NCBI RefSeq assembly: GCF_000699445.3
Contig: NC_067196.1
Coordinates: 93,127,364-93,191,363, forward strand
Source of the DNA: Schistosoma haematobium
Lineage: Eukaryota; Platyhelminthes; Trematoda; Strigeidida; Schistosomatidae
DNA: 64,000 nucleotides
Direction of reading: 5' to 3'
In this document: positions 22,457 to 37,200 of the stretch, in pieces
Layout of the letters: the number at the start of each line of letters is the position of its first letter
Position numbering within the stretch: position 1 is the stretch's first letter
Position numbers and translations under genes: made by a program
The notes under the pieces: model-generated
Told to the model about the DNA's origin: nothing
Seen by the model: the letters and a program-made list of their open reading frames with translations, nothing else
The model's database searches: none

Positions 22457-25400
22457 GCAAGTTTACCTTTTTTATGCTCAGTATTATTTTTTCCTGAGCG
22501 TTTTACGTGTGGTAGAACTTGCGTTAATAAGTTTTGGTTAAAAATAAGCAAGACACTTCATAGCGTCGGCACGTACTATTCAGCGAAATCTGGTAGGATA
22601 GTTTTTAGAATGTGACTGAAAACTGGTACAATCTATGCACCAAATGTAGTGTTTGTGGAGTGGTAGTCTTTATCCAATGCGTCCAGTCAATTGGGGGCCG
22701 AACAAACAATGTAACGGTCCGAAAACCTAGTTTAGTACAATATATTTTGAAGGATATAGGGGACAGAACGCCAAATCCATTTTACTATTTTCCAGTGTTC
22801 TTGTATGTGTTTAGCTTTCTCTGGGGTAATTCAGTCAGTACACAAAGTATTCTTGAAATTAGATTCGAGGAGTTAGTTGCACGGTAGGAAAATCTGTACT
22901 CTATGATGTGGTTTGTCCATGGCCTTTGAATTTTCCAACCGTGTCATATGTATTAGTTGGTCTAATTGAGGGAGTGACAGAGGTCCTGTACATCATCGGG
23001 ATAGTACAATAAGGCTTAAGTTTCTAGTCCACTCGTAAAAGAAGCTAGGCACAGGCAAAAGTTCTTTGCACTTTCCAGGCTATGAGTTACATTTTAATTA
23101 AGAGTTTATGACTTGAACGCAGTTTGTTGTTTGGCTTTGCTTCTACACATGTTTTTCTTGATGTAGCATTTCGCGAGTTAAGATTATTGCAACATGATTG
23201 GCTATAGCCTCTCCATTGTCCTAGTCGTCTATCATTTGAGATGCAGTTACTTGGCTAACTTGCTCATTTTTTGGCTTTATAATCACTGGTGTGTTGAACA
23301 AGTGCCAGTAAGGTTGTGAATCCCAACGACTTCTGGTCAAATGGTTTTAATGATGACTACGTCTCTAAGCCTAGAAATTGGATTGAACTTGCGTACAGTA
23401 AGGCCTATGCAGCTATTTGACCGGAAGTACGGTTCGTTTTTCCGTTTTGACAGCTTTCACTTATATATAACCTTTTAATATTATCAGCCAGATTATAAAT
23501 AGTAATGACAGATTCCAAAACTGAAGATTCGTTTTTAACAGTACTTTTCTACAGAAAACCGCTTGAGTGTAGACTTCTAGAATTTAAATTTTGTTTTACG
23601 AAATGATCTGTTTCTGTTTTGGTCTCTAGCTCTTCAGTCTTTTTTTGACTTCGACTTTATAAATGATAATTGACTTGTCTGAGAGACTTGACATAATTCT
23701 GCGTCTATTTAGTTTATAGTTACCTTTTTGGTGGCGTTTTAGCGGCAGGTGGTTGAGCTCCTTCTCTGCTTTTCATAATTACTTTCTGATAAGCTACTTA
23801 AAGCTGCCCATCGACTTTACTATGAATGAGATGTTTCATTGTATAGTTTTTATCTTCTGTGGGTTACACTGTAGTGTATATTGCAGTGAAGTCTTGAAAA
23901 CGTGTTTAAAACATCTCGCTTATCGGTGCTCTACAGTTTAATATCAACAACATGATCACCAGCCAAAACAATTAGCTATTTTGTATTACTAAGTAATATG
24001 TTTACGTACGGAATCTTGACATGAAAACAATATGGTTACATATAGTAAACGATTGGCCCCCAAATGCCCTGGTATAACCGGGTGTAGAGAGAGTCAGCTC
24101 TCTATATCTCTCGAAATGCTCTCACATAACCACGTGCATATAACCACTGACAGGGAAGTCTTACTCACTACCTTTTCGTGGCAATACTGTTGTTTAAGAA
24201 ATTAAGAGGACGAAAAGCGAATGTCGGACGCTTTAACCGGGTTGGTGGATATAGAGGATCCACGTAGGGAAGTTGAAAAACCCTGATTCCAAACTAATCG
24301 TGCACATGCACTCCAGTATCCTGATTAAACAAATGGGGTACGAACCAATTGTTGGTCACCGGCTACCATGAGACTGCATCCCCTGACATTGCTCCACTGC
24401 CTTGTTGATCAGACATTTAGGTCGAAGGCTTGGGGTGTGGCTTCATGAGAAAACGACCTGCTTCGGTCTGGACACCCGGTCAATATCCCAGCTTTCACAC
24501 AAATTGAATGATTTATGTGGCGCATGTCTATCTGGTGCCTTCTTGTACCAATGTTTATGTGTTTAAATAAATAATAAAGGAACAGAAGTGCATATATCCA
24601 AATAAATAAACAATATTCAATCTACGTAGAATTTACTAAATTAACAGAATATTTCCAAGATTTTTTCAAAAAAATCATTCCTTTTTCAATACTACTTACA
24701 ATCTACTTTCATGTGATTGAATAATGTTAAAAATGCAACAATTTTTGTATTATGTAAGAGATTCTAGTTCATAGTTAGTATTAAAATACTGAATGTTAAA
24801 TTTCATGTAGCATGTGACAATATATGTATTGTATATTCATGACCTTAGAAATATCAGTCCTTGATATAATTAAGATTGAAAAAATATTCTTTTAGTTCAT
24901 TTGATTGCAGTATTTAGTAGATAGAATAGTGATTTATGGATCCTATTCACTGTTATGCATTGATAATAACTCGCGTACCTTCTAAAAAATATAACCTTAA
25001 TCTGTTATAGTCAACTCAACCTAGATTTCACCATAAATTGCAAACTAAAGGCTGTACAGCAGCTCACATATGGTGGAAAATCGGTTCTCGAGTCACTGCC
25101 TGGTCGAAAACTGTATGCTACCACCGAATACGAATACTGAGGCAGTTTTTCTGAAATCACATGCACCATTCAAACTAGCTGCCTTCAACGTTCGCACACA
25201 TATGCAGGTCGGACAACAGATAGGGCTGGCTATGTCTTTGGGAAGTTTTAATATCGACGTTTGTTGTCTATGCGAGACCCGTATTCAAGACTGGTGAAGT
25301 ACTACAAATTCGCTGTCCATCTGTTGCTTCAAAAAGCTTGTTTTACGTGCGTCTATCCGGGGACCCTGTGGCATCTTCGTCTGCTCTTGCTGGTGTTGGT

Positions 25401-28167
25401 GTCGCACTAAGCGCTAGGGCTGAGGTAGCGCTAATCGATTGAATCCCCATTAACAGTCGGGTATGTGCTGTTAGATTAGAGAGTTCCATCAAAGTGAGAA
25501 GAAATCGGTGTGAGAAACGATGTCTGTTCGTCATCTCCGCCTATTCCCCGACAGATTGGAGCCCGGACGCAGTCAAGGATGAATTCTACCACCAGTTAAC
25601 TGTTGTTCTCCAGAAAGTGCGTCATTATAATACTAGCCGGAGACTTGAATGCTTAGGTCGGGGGTCTAGGCACAGAAGAGAATCGTTTTGGTGGCCGATG
25701 GAAACTTGTTGGTTGCAGGACAGATAACGAGGACCGTGTACTGCAACTGTGCACAGACCACAACCTGTTTCTGGCTAGCATTAACTTTCGGCACAGTCAT
25801 CCGCGATGTGCCACCTGGCGTCCTCCCTCTGCATCTCAAGCCTGGCCTCAGATTGATCATATAGCGACCAGCTACCGCTAACATGGTTGTGTACAAGACT
25901 GCCGCTCCTTTTGGAGTACCTATCTGGACTCTGATCATGCCCTGGTCTGCGCTAATCTTACCTTACTTTTCAGTGGCCAACAAAGTGACTACCACCAACG
26001 GATTGATGTCAGCAAGTTGGTTGCAACTTCTGTTGCAAGTAAGTATCGAACGGAGCTAGCTACCATTCAACCGAAAAGTATAGATGAGCATTGGTTGCGA
26101 TTGCATGACGCCATGAAAATGGCGAGTAAAATCGCTTGCAGTTTCATGAAACGTCTCGCACTGGGTTTCTTCAGACTCCTTACAACTCATCGAAGCCCGT
26201 CGGTCTACTCCGGGTAACCGTGAGTTTGACCACAAACGAAGGCTGTTGCGTAATGAAATCGGGCAAAGCTTGCGTAAGGACTGGGAAGCTTGGCGGTTGG
26301 AGCGTGCTAATGATCTGGGAGCAGCAGCTGCATCTGGTAACTACCGGAAGCTCTTCCAACTCATCCGAGCCACTGACAGCAAGAAGTCTGGTGTGAGCGA
26401 AACAATCTACGAGGGTGATGGGATGCCAATCACTAACATCCATTGACGTTTTGGACGATAGGCAGAATTCGTTGAAAGGCAGTTCAACTGGTCTGCTGCT
26501 TCGGCAACATCTATCAGACTGCCCTGCCCTCCATGGCCGATGAAGACTGATCCACCAAGTGAGGCGGAAGTCCGCAAGGAACTCCAACTCTTGAAGCGCT
26601 ACAAATCACCGGGCTCATATGACTTACATCCGGCTATTCTGGCTAAGGAACTGACTATGTTGTTTACAAAGGCCTGGGAACTAGGAGTGTATCAGCATCA
26701 TGGAACGAGTTGATAGTTGTTCCTATCTTTAAAAAGGGTTCACGTCGTTCCTGTAACAACTATCGAGGGATAATCTACTTCCGATTGCGTCCAGTCTATT
26801 GGCTTCCGTCATACATCCTAGGTTGTTCAAAACCCGAGAAAGATTGACTCGTGAGGAGCAGGCTGGTTTTCGTTCTGGTCGAGGATGTATTGATCATATC
26901 TTCACCCTCCGCCAAGTGTTAGAACACTGTCATACTTATCAAAGGCCAAAAATTGTAGTGTTTCTTGACATCAGGGCTGCCTTCGATTCGTTGGACAGGG
27001 CTGTTCTCTGGGATTGTCTATTGAAGAAGGATGTGCCTGAGAAGTTTATTAACATCTTAAAGGCCCTATATACAAACACCTCAGGTAGAGTGAGGGCATA
27101 CAACCACCTTTCTCCATTGTTCCATCCGAGTAGTGGGGTTAGACAGGGTTGCCCAATCTCACCATTCCTCTTCAACCTTGCCATCGACGATATTCTGGAA
27201 ACAGCTCTGATGAATGTAAGTAATGGTGGTGTGGACCTGTTGCCTGGAGAAAAACTTCTCGACCTTGAGTATGTGGACGATGTTGTCTTACTGTGTGATA
27301 ATGCCCGAGGCATGCGATCCGCACTTAATCAGTTGGCAATCGGTGTCCGTAGATATGGTATGTGCTTTGCACCTTCGAAGTGCAAAGTACTTCTACAAGA
27401 CTGGCAGGATTCTAATCCTGTACTCACCCTGGATGGTGAGCAGATAGAAGTAGTCGAGAAGTTGGTGTACCTAGGTAGCTGCATAAGTGCTGGTGGGGGC
27501 GTGAGTGATGAGATCAATTCACGTATATTGAAAGCCAGAGCGGCTTATACCAATCTGGGCTATCTTTGGCACCTTCGTGATGTCAGTCTGGCTGTAAAAG
27601 GTCGGATCTACAACGCGTCGGTGAGAGCAGTTTTGCTCTATGCTTGTGAAACGTGGCCTCTTCGAGTTGAGGACGTTAGACGACTCTGTGTTTGATCACC
27701 GTTGTCTCCTAAGGATTGCTGACATTCAGTGGCATCACCATGTCAGTAATGCAGAGGTTTGTCATCGTGTGTTCGTGTGCAGAGACGATAATGCAATTGG
27801 TGTCACTATCTTGAAACACCGACTTCGGTGGCTTTGACATATTCTGCGAATATCGTCCCAGAGAATTCATCTTCGTGCATTATTTGCAGGCGCTGGGACT
27901 GGTTGGAAAAAGCGGAGAGGTGGTCAGTGTATGACATGGTGTCGTGGTATGAAAGAAAGCTGCTGCAAATGGCTGGCTTGTGTTGGTCCTTCACGACTCC
28001 CTGATTGGGGTCTGAGAGATGGTGCAACACAGTGGCTAGAGACGTTATCAGATATGTCTCAGAATAGAAGCCAATGGCGATCCTGCTGTAACCTTCCTTT
28101 CTTTCTTCATAAAAAGTGGTTGTTTTTTCCTTAACTGAAAGATTTCTGATTGTAGCTTTCCGTTTCC

Positions 28168-28256
<89 letters not shown>

Positions 28257-31200
28257 GATTACACCACCTTACAATAATCTGTTCGTTATTGTTCCTTTTT
28301 TTACGCTCCTTACCTTTTTTTCTCTTCAAATTCTCATTCTTTTGTGTGGCGCATATATATTTGGTGCCCTCTTGTACCAATATTTATGTGTTCAACTAAA
28401 TAAATAATAAATGCTGTACCAATTATAGATTGAATTATCAGAAACTTCCTTTCTGTTAACACCAGTAAATACACAATGCTAATGGTGAACAGTAATGATA
28501 CATCCATATTGTATATTCTGGGTGATCCCACTATCATACTATAATAAAAATTGTTGGAGTCTCACTAGATAAAACTCTAGGGGTGTTTCTTTCTATTGGG
28601 ATAATGTAGTCAGTACCCCATACTGTTAGAATTTATTTTCAGAACATTAATTAGCCTGATTCCTTAACTATTAAAAACGTTTTCAGTGTTTACCCAAGAT
28701 CTCATTTGGTAAAGTCCCCTGCATTATGTCTAATTGTCATAATAAGGATGTTGCTCTCTTGAATGTTCTCAAAGAAAGGAAACCAACAAGTTATTTCGAC
28801 TAAACAATAAACCATACTTAGCTTGCCTTAACTGCATTAAACTTACAACCTGCGTAGTACACAAGGGTTAGGGATATTTAATCAGAATGTGTTATATAAT
28901 TCACTTATTTTTGTTCATTTAATCTTTTTTGATTATATTCTCCCTTCGTCTATCCCTATTTGTGGCGCACATTTATTTTGGTGCCCAGTTGTTGTAATAT
29001 ATGTGTGCTTAATAAATCCGCTACAGCGACTTTCTGAAGTTCTGGAACTGAGTTGTTGACGTCACTTACAGTATCATCAGTATCCGTTAACTGTCTTTTA
29101 TTACTTATATCGTTCATTTTGTCCTCGGGAAGTTTTTAAACGGATTTCATCACTTTTATAGCTTCAATATCTCTAGTCGTTTTGCCCCATTCTCAGTAGA
29201 GTTAGCGTGAATGTGGTTTCTAGCACCATCTAATAAAAGTTGGCGTTCGTCCACAACTGCACCAGTTGTTGAAATTATCATAGTACATCCCTATATTGAC
29301 AACGTGCCTGAGCTACGTATAGTAAAATCGGACTCACAAGAAAGGCTACTAAACCAAATGACTTGTGTGCCCCTTTGTACCGATACTTATATGTTCAAAT
29401 AAATAAATAACTAGACTAAGAAAAGCAGAAATGTTATATGAAGAAAAAAAGCAAATAAACATTGACTAAAATGCTTTCAGTCAAAGTATATTTGATAGAT
29501 CTTCACGTGAAATGTGTGATCTTATACTTGCGACCTGCCAGTTGGGGACCGAGTGTTTTTATCACTAGACCATTACTCAATCACTATCCCTAAATGTGTT
29601 GCAGAAGTCCAACACAAGGCCTACGTTTTTGTTCAGGAAATAAATAATTATTAGTGAAGTCGTTACTCATCACTTTAGTGTTAATGTTTCTGGATTCTCT
29701 GCCTTTATTGCCTCTAATTTTTCCGCTACTGCTGTTATTACTGTTCTAACTATTTTGTTTTACCTTCTGTCGATTCCACCTGTAGCCAGATTTAGTTTGG
29801 TGAAAAACATATAAGACTGTTCGAACTAAAAACATACCAATGTTTGATAAGAACCGCTTACCGAACTTAAGGATTTAAACCAATTATTCTTTTTTTATAA
29901 ACTTTGATAGAACAATACGAAGATGGAGTTGATTTGAAAAGTGTGATTTATTTGCACCATACATTGCATTTTTCATATCTACTCTGTTTTTCATTGTTCC
30001 ATCAAAAGTTAAGGATTCTGTGTTGAAATTCTTAAAATAGTCAGAGTCGCGACGGTTTGCTATAGAGTTCATAATTCATGGAACTCACGAACGTATGAAT
30101 CGTCTATCTAGTGAATAACTGATACTTTTTGTTCTTCGTGTGGAATTTTCCTTAACATCTGTTTTCTTTAGTTCCTAGTTGATATTGTATTTAATATTTT
30201 TTCTTATTGATTTCTCACTATACTGATGCACAGTATAGCGACTTTGACAAGTATCCCAATACATAAGGTTCAATTTATTTTCATGTCCGGTTACCTTAAA
30301 TGGTATCAGAATTCAGATAAGTGACCCTGTAATTTAAAGTCAAATATTTAAACCAATCATCATAAATTACTTTCTGCTGAAACAGTAACTCATTCCCCAA
30401 CTATTATTTTCCTAATAACTATTCTATATCGTTTCCTTTTACAAAACTTAGGAGGTAGTTGAATTCTTTAGTCGGGATGTTGATTACGTCATAACTAATC
30501 GGATATCATCTCGATTGGCATCACCTACTATTGATGAATCACCGGTTAGATCGTCGAAACAATCCACTTCGCTTCACAATCAGCTCTCATCTACTTCGCA
30601 AACACCAAACAATCTCAAAGTTCCTGTGCTAATAGGAAGCAAACCTGTTAATAGCCCGGTAACACGTGGTAGAGCTATGTTACTTGCCGCACGCAAAATC
30701 GCTACTGAAGATTCTAATTCTACTTCATCAGGTATTACAGCCTCATCGATATTAAACCAAGTAAGTTGGTTTTTATTCAATTGATTTAAATTATCACCAC
30801 AAATGCCTTTTTCTAGTATTGGTGATACTTTTAGACTTGTTTCAAAAAACATATTTTCAGGGTAGGAACCCATGTTAGTAGACAAAACCTAAATGAATAG
30901 ATTCATGGCAAATGATATGTTGACTAAATCTGACTGACCAATACATGTTACCCCTGTTTGATACTTTGAATGTCTAACAGTTTTAAGACTGTTGGTTCTG
31001 AATATGGTGATACTAAGAGGATGTTGTAATGTGGTCTCCATTTCGCAATAATTTTGTCTTTATACTTGCGATGCAATAACATAGCGAAACTAATGTAGTC
31101 ATGATAACCTCAAAACTTCGAGCTAATGTGTTTCGGCCCCAATCATATCACGGGAGTCTACGTTCAATCTGCCCTCGCTCTTTATCGTGTTTGAAAGCTT

Positions 31201-34200
31201 AACGAGGTGGGTTTCTGAGTATATGTCAATTCGGTAAATGCTAGAGAAATCCACTGGTCTTTTCCTTAGGTAATGAGAAGTTAACATTGCCTTTATAATG
31301 TCCTAATTTCACTTATATCTTTAATTATATTTCGTGATTTTCTTACTTTTATTTGAAATTTAGGCTCAAACATCCAATGATGTATCTGTTGCACCTATAC
31401 AATCTCAGTCATCATCTATGTCTTGTGTATTGGGATCTAGCCAAAAGTTAAATTCAAATAATGACCTGTTATACAAAGCTCGTCAGCTAGGTATTAAAAT
31501 TCTCTCTATTGACAGTAAGTTTTACTTACCCTTGTTTGATATTAAAGCAATTACGTGGATGTATGTCAAATTTAAAAAAAAAGATAACTAATGTGTGTTT
31601 AGTCAAAGACGGTACATTATATTTATTTGAACTTTTTATGTGGTTGAAAGTAATCGTCTAAGATGATTGGGTCATGTATTATACGTGCCCAACCACCGAT
31701 TACCATGGAAGAAAGTTAGGGGTGGTCAAACCAAAACATGGCATCAGTCCTTGAAGTCACTAACTTCTGGCCTGAGCCATGTTGGTAGATGCAGACTACT
31801 TTGTTGGGGTCCGACTATCGTAACAAACGGTTGGAGACTGTATGATATAACTCAGAATCGATCACAATGGCGTCGGTATATACACTCTTTGTCTTCGCTT
31901 AAACCGTGAGATTAAAATTGATTTATACCTTTCTGTCTACGAGCTAGTTCTTTCTTCATGTATCATATCCTTATATGCTATCTTTCTTTTATATATTAGT
32001 ACCATTGAATTGACTACTTCTATGAATTTGGTGTTCATCTTGTCTAATGAAGTGTGGCAACTTGGTCCGATGCATATATGTCTGGTCCTACGATGTAGAT
32101 GACTGACTGAATCGATAAGAAACCTTAAACCTCATTTTCATCCTAGTTAGCACACGTCAGCAAGGCGTCCCTGGATATGTCCGTCATAGGATAAAATAAC
32201 TGCACTGTTTTATGGGATCAAATTTAAGTTTTTTTTATGACTAGTAAATCAGGAATACTGGAAATGACTGGTGAGTTCCAATCTTACATGAAGTTATTAT
32301 TAGTAAACCTTAAATGGATGGAAATTAGCGGAATCAGAAATAGTTTTCCAAGCTTGGAAATCTAAGAAAGAAATATAACATCTAGAATGTTTGGGATACA
32401 TCTTTATGTCGGCGTAACTCACTGCTTAAAGTCGATGCTAGCTAGATAACCATACTGTTTGCTTAGGTCACTGGATGTAAGCTTTAGAAAAATGCTTTCT
32501 CAGTATTTTAGGGCTGTGATAGATAAGCACTTGTTTCTATTAATACGACTTTCGCAGAGATTGGATTTTCTGAATACAGTTGACTGTAATGTATTTTTCT
32601 CAGTGGTTCTTGAAGGGTGTAAGTATGAGTTTATTCTGATCTCAGTAAATATTATTTGGGTTGTAAGAATATTTCTGTACAAGTGTTTATTATAGCTTCT
32701 AAAAATATTCGCCTAGGCTTTGTCCTAAAACCGCACAGACATAAATTTATAGCAGTTTTCGGTAAATATCTGAACATCTCACTTCTTGAGATTTGTAAAT
32801 AAGCACTTCTTACATACTAAAGTTGAAAATGAGTTAATATTAGTTGATAATTTCCGAAGTTTTCACATAACTATCTCTTACTCCTACTTTAGGAACCATA
32901 CTACATTATTTTGTTTATCACTTGTCAACCATCGGTTTTATTCACGGATCAATTGTAGGTTTATGCTCCTGTACACGTCTATTCGGCATTTTGAATAATT
33001 TTATTTCTTGCCGTAATTTATCTCCGTATTTTCTGGGTTTTTTTATTGTAGCTGTAACGAAATGGATAAAAAATCTTCCATCAGACGTTCAGTCATATAT
33101 TCAGGTAGATATCTTCTTTGTTGTATTAATATTTTTTGCGATGTTTTTTGATGCCTAGCTTTTTTCCATTTTTTCAACCGTATCCGTGATGTTTTGTCTT
33201 TTTCATTATCATTGATCCTACTACTATTCTGACCCATGTCTCATCGGTCTTGCTAATTTCATCTCGCCGTGTTGCTAGGGTATATCAGCTTTGGCTTTCA
33301 GAATTTTGTACTTGACTTTGAGTTACACATTTTCTATGATGGCTAACAATATTATAAGGCTGTTCAGACTAAAGTAGATTCAGTGGAGTTCAATTTAAAT
33401 GTTGAATGGTTATTTTGTTTATTTTCGAACCTGCTTATCATACTGCTGTTAGTAATAATTTCTAGTCCTATAACTAGCTATTCCGCTTTTTATCGCAAAT
33501 CTTACTATCATAATCTCCACTTGCACATGTGACATAACCATTCGATACACTGATACCTGTTAAATATTATTAATGCACAGATGAAAACATCTCAATATTA
33601 TGCTTACTGGAAATAACTGGGTACCAAGATTCACTTTATAAAAACATTCGTTCTGTAATTGTTTGAATAATTTTTCTTCTGGTTAGCGTTTTTTTGGCGA
33701 GTTAGTTTTCTACGGGATGGGGTCGCTAACCCCCATGCCCAACCCTCCTCCTTTATCCGGGCTTGGGACAGGCAGTAGCTCCTAGAGAGACTCCAGGCGG
33801 AGTTTTGTGTAATTGTAAATACGTTTAATTGGCTGATGGTCTATGTTACACTTGTAATTAATTTAATTAGGTGTTGTTTTTGTCGTTATTCTAGTGGTTT
33901 AATCAACTATTGCGCTGTAGATTAAACTGTTTTATCCTATTATCTTATAGTCTATACAACGAACAGATCATGATGATCATCTCGACAAGTTAACTAATGA
34001 TCCAGAGCGTGATAGGATTCATGAAGGTAATTCTTCGAATCTTTGTTCCAAGTACTATGTTGTGTAAAATTTCTTGAATGTTTTTCTGATAGCCTCTCGA
34101 ACTCAATAATTTATCACATTAAAGGTAATAATCAGGTTTTGAGTTGTCTGAATCATCATTATCATCATGACTGTTTATTATATATTGTACTATTTTTAAA

Positions 34201-37200
34201 CTAACTCATTCTACTTGCTTCTGTCAATAACTAGTAATTTTTTATTGATGAAAATGAGGTAGAATGTTGACACTTAACAACTTGACTGTATTTTGTGCTT
34301 AAAATTCGATTTTTTTCGTTTAATGTATCTGGTCAATTTGGGCCTAAATTCATATGAATCACATACTAACAAAAATGTTCACAGATAACATACATTAATT
34401 CGATCCTAGTGTCTTTACTGTCTATCTTCACTAGATCATCTTTATATAGTTATTCAGTGTTATTGACAAATTTCCAATTGACTTTGTCGTATTTGAGTGT
34501 ATTTGATCGAGTGAACTTGCTTTACCAATCATTTAGAGCAGAACAATTCCTAAACGTTTAGTTTCATGTACTTCGATAGTTACCTTGATTTGGAGATACT
34601 GTTGTTTAATATTTCTAAGTTTTCTTATTTCGGGAGTCGCATATTTAAATGAAAGTTTAGCCTTTACCAAGATTGTTTGCAGGAAACATTTCACTGATAT
34701 TTTATTATCAGTAAGGAGTTATGGAGATTGTTGACTTTAATCGAAATCATGGACCAATCAATTTCGGACCACCATTAGACAACTGGAAGCACTGGACGGC
34801 CGTTTTATCCTAGTTTAAGATTTCTTGGCAGTGCGCATCCACGATCTCGCACATGGGACTCGAAATCATGGCGTTTGGTCTCGCGTGAACGCTCAACCTC
34901 TAGACCACTGATCTGGCATCCAATGGTGTTAACATCTAACTGGGTTTGGGTTCCATGTACGGGATCGTGGATGCGCATTACCAAGGAGTCCCGTCTATTG
35001 CTTCCAAGTTTTCAATAGTGGTCTAAGATTGATCGGTTCATGATTTCAATATATTTTATTAACTGTCTTCGATGCAATCATAGATTCCGGGCATTATACC
35101 ATTAAGTGTTAAATCATCAATCATCTTTCCTCAGAGTGCACTTTAGTTTAACAGTTATAATTTCTATAGTAAATCATTTGATAAATAAGCGAGACAGACA
35201 GTTACCTGCCTGTTCTTTCCAATATTCTAAGGCACCATTTCGACAATCCTTTTCCATGTAAATAGCATTTTTCTTACAAGTATCTCTTGTCATAAAGCAT
35301 ACATATGAGATGTTTGTCAATGGTCATCAGAAAAAGGCTATTTCATTGTGATTCTAAATATATCCGCAATTTAGTTGTCTTTTTACCTTATGACTAAGCT
35401 TTCTATATAGACGTAGTTACAGTTTCTTAATTTTTTATGTTAAACTCGAATCAGTACGAATTTTATTAATAATCCTATTATAATAATATTGCATAACTTA
35501 AAGTTTTTATTATGTATTACTAATTTCAGTTCGACATCTAGTGACACCATGTATCAAAGTGATTGATACAAAAAGTCATTACCGACCTATTTATTTAGAT
35601 AAAACAGACTACTTGCCTGACTTGTGGAATCTAACCAATCGTTATAAATCAAAATCTAAATCCCTTCTTGAAGTGGGCGTACATGATACCCCATCATCTC
35701 CGATCCCAATAACTACAACCAATACTACTGTTATGATTACTACTGCTACTATTACAACAACAGTTACTACTGCTAATGGGCCGTGTAGTGGTAGTGTCCC
35801 GGGAGCAAGCATTGGTTTTACTCTACAAAATCCAAGTCATTGTATTCCTGGAACAGGCACTCAGTCAGTCTTAACACGCAGAGATAGTCGAAATAAACGT
35901 AAACATCGTCTTCAAAAACATAATACTGCTACTCCATTACAACGTACAGCTTCTTTAGTTGCTAAAGGAACGGAAAGGTAGATATTTTTTATTGTTTCTT
36001 TTTACAACACCATCTTTGTAGTGACATAAGTAATTGCGTTTTTCAGGCGAATACTGACCAAGTAATTTACACTGAAATTAAGTCAAGAGTGCCAAACAGT
36101 GATTGGAAATCGGTCGATAAAGTTCATGACCGAATACACAAGATAAATATCATCAGATTCGTTGGGTATTTGTAGATAACTATAGCGAATACTGAAATTT
36201 GATGATTCCTCATCATACTGTTTTCAAAACACACCGAGTGCTTTGTACAAATTGATCATACTTATTTCTACCAACACAGGCATCGGGTCTTACCCGGGAT
36301 TTCAAACTGTCAGACACCACTCCTAGGCATTCTGGTTTCGGGACTGCTTCGCAAACACTTGCTATATCAGTTGGTTCATCATATCATTGAGTAGGGATTT
36401 TACGTAACATATATGTGTGAGAGAGCACCCAACATCTACAATAAAATCTGAAACGTAATCAAACTATAACTCATTTAAAACATATTTCGCACACTGACCA
36501 GGACTAAATGTATTGTGAGGATAAATAACATTTGATATAGGACTATCAGAACTACAATTATATTTGAACCCATTTAAAACCACAGTGCTTCATGTTGACT
36601 AAGGTTTTCAATAGAAACAAATACATTCTGAGAGCAAGCAACATTAGTTATGATATCACCAGAAAGTCATTCATTTTAAATGTTCGTCATACGATTTGGG
36701 ATTTCACCCGATGCGACTGGATATAACGGATGGTTTATAGTATTTTGTTCCCTCTCTACACGCATATTGCGATAATACGTTAGTAGGACTAATCATGTTA
36801 TATTAAAACCAGAATTCGTGGCCCAAAGATAAAGAACCAGATTAACAATAGAGAATACTTTATTCAATACAATCACAAGCAGTCACACACAGTGAATCCG
36901 GAATAGAAATCAATGATAAAAAGGTAAATCGCATATTAAACAGTCCGTAGGCTGTGGTTGTTTGTTCACGCTCAACAGCAAATTGTACTTTGCTTTCACT
37001 ACCACACATCACATATTTCCTTCTCATGCAGCTTTTTCCTTTGTCTTTGCTAGGTCTTCCATGTGTTTCTTCTTATCAGTTCAAATACATCGCTTCACTT
37101 GCTTATTTGCTTCTGCGTATTAAGCTTGTGCCTTGACTTTATTTGTTCTTGTTCGACTGTTGTTAATTACTGTCTTATTCTTCTTTTCTTGAATCAAAAA

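Larger units (their letters stand above)
25030..28410 (+). mobile_element. RTE-type non-LTR retrotransposon, nearly complete, DBF4 intron 1
   Basis: The endonuclease domain, in several frames, runs 25160-25960: FKLAAFNVRTHMQVGQQ, IDVCCLCETRIQD, then remnants around NAQVG, LQLCTDHNLFLA, CATWRPPSASQAWPQIDH and LDSDHALV. The reverse transcriptase is in one frame at 26799-27695: REEQAGFRSGRGCIDHIF, KIVVFLDIRAAFDSLDRAVL, SSGVRQGCPISPFLFNLAID, the catalytic YVDD at 27270-27281, and LVYLGSCISAGG. The 3' UTR contains an internal (ATT)n tract at 28171-28255 and ends GTACCAATATTTATGTGTTC plus AAATAAATAATAAA. Frameshifts in the endonuclease half make it inactive. Confidence 0.9.

Noticed and set aside
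22612..22887. Possible extra gene or DBF4 exon downstream of exon 1
   Set aside because: No conserved motif, and joining exon 1 directly to 30452 already completes motif N.
28048..28380. Minus-strand open frame with a long Asn run
   Set aside because: It is the (ATT)n microsatellite of the RTE 3' UTR read in one frame, not a gene.
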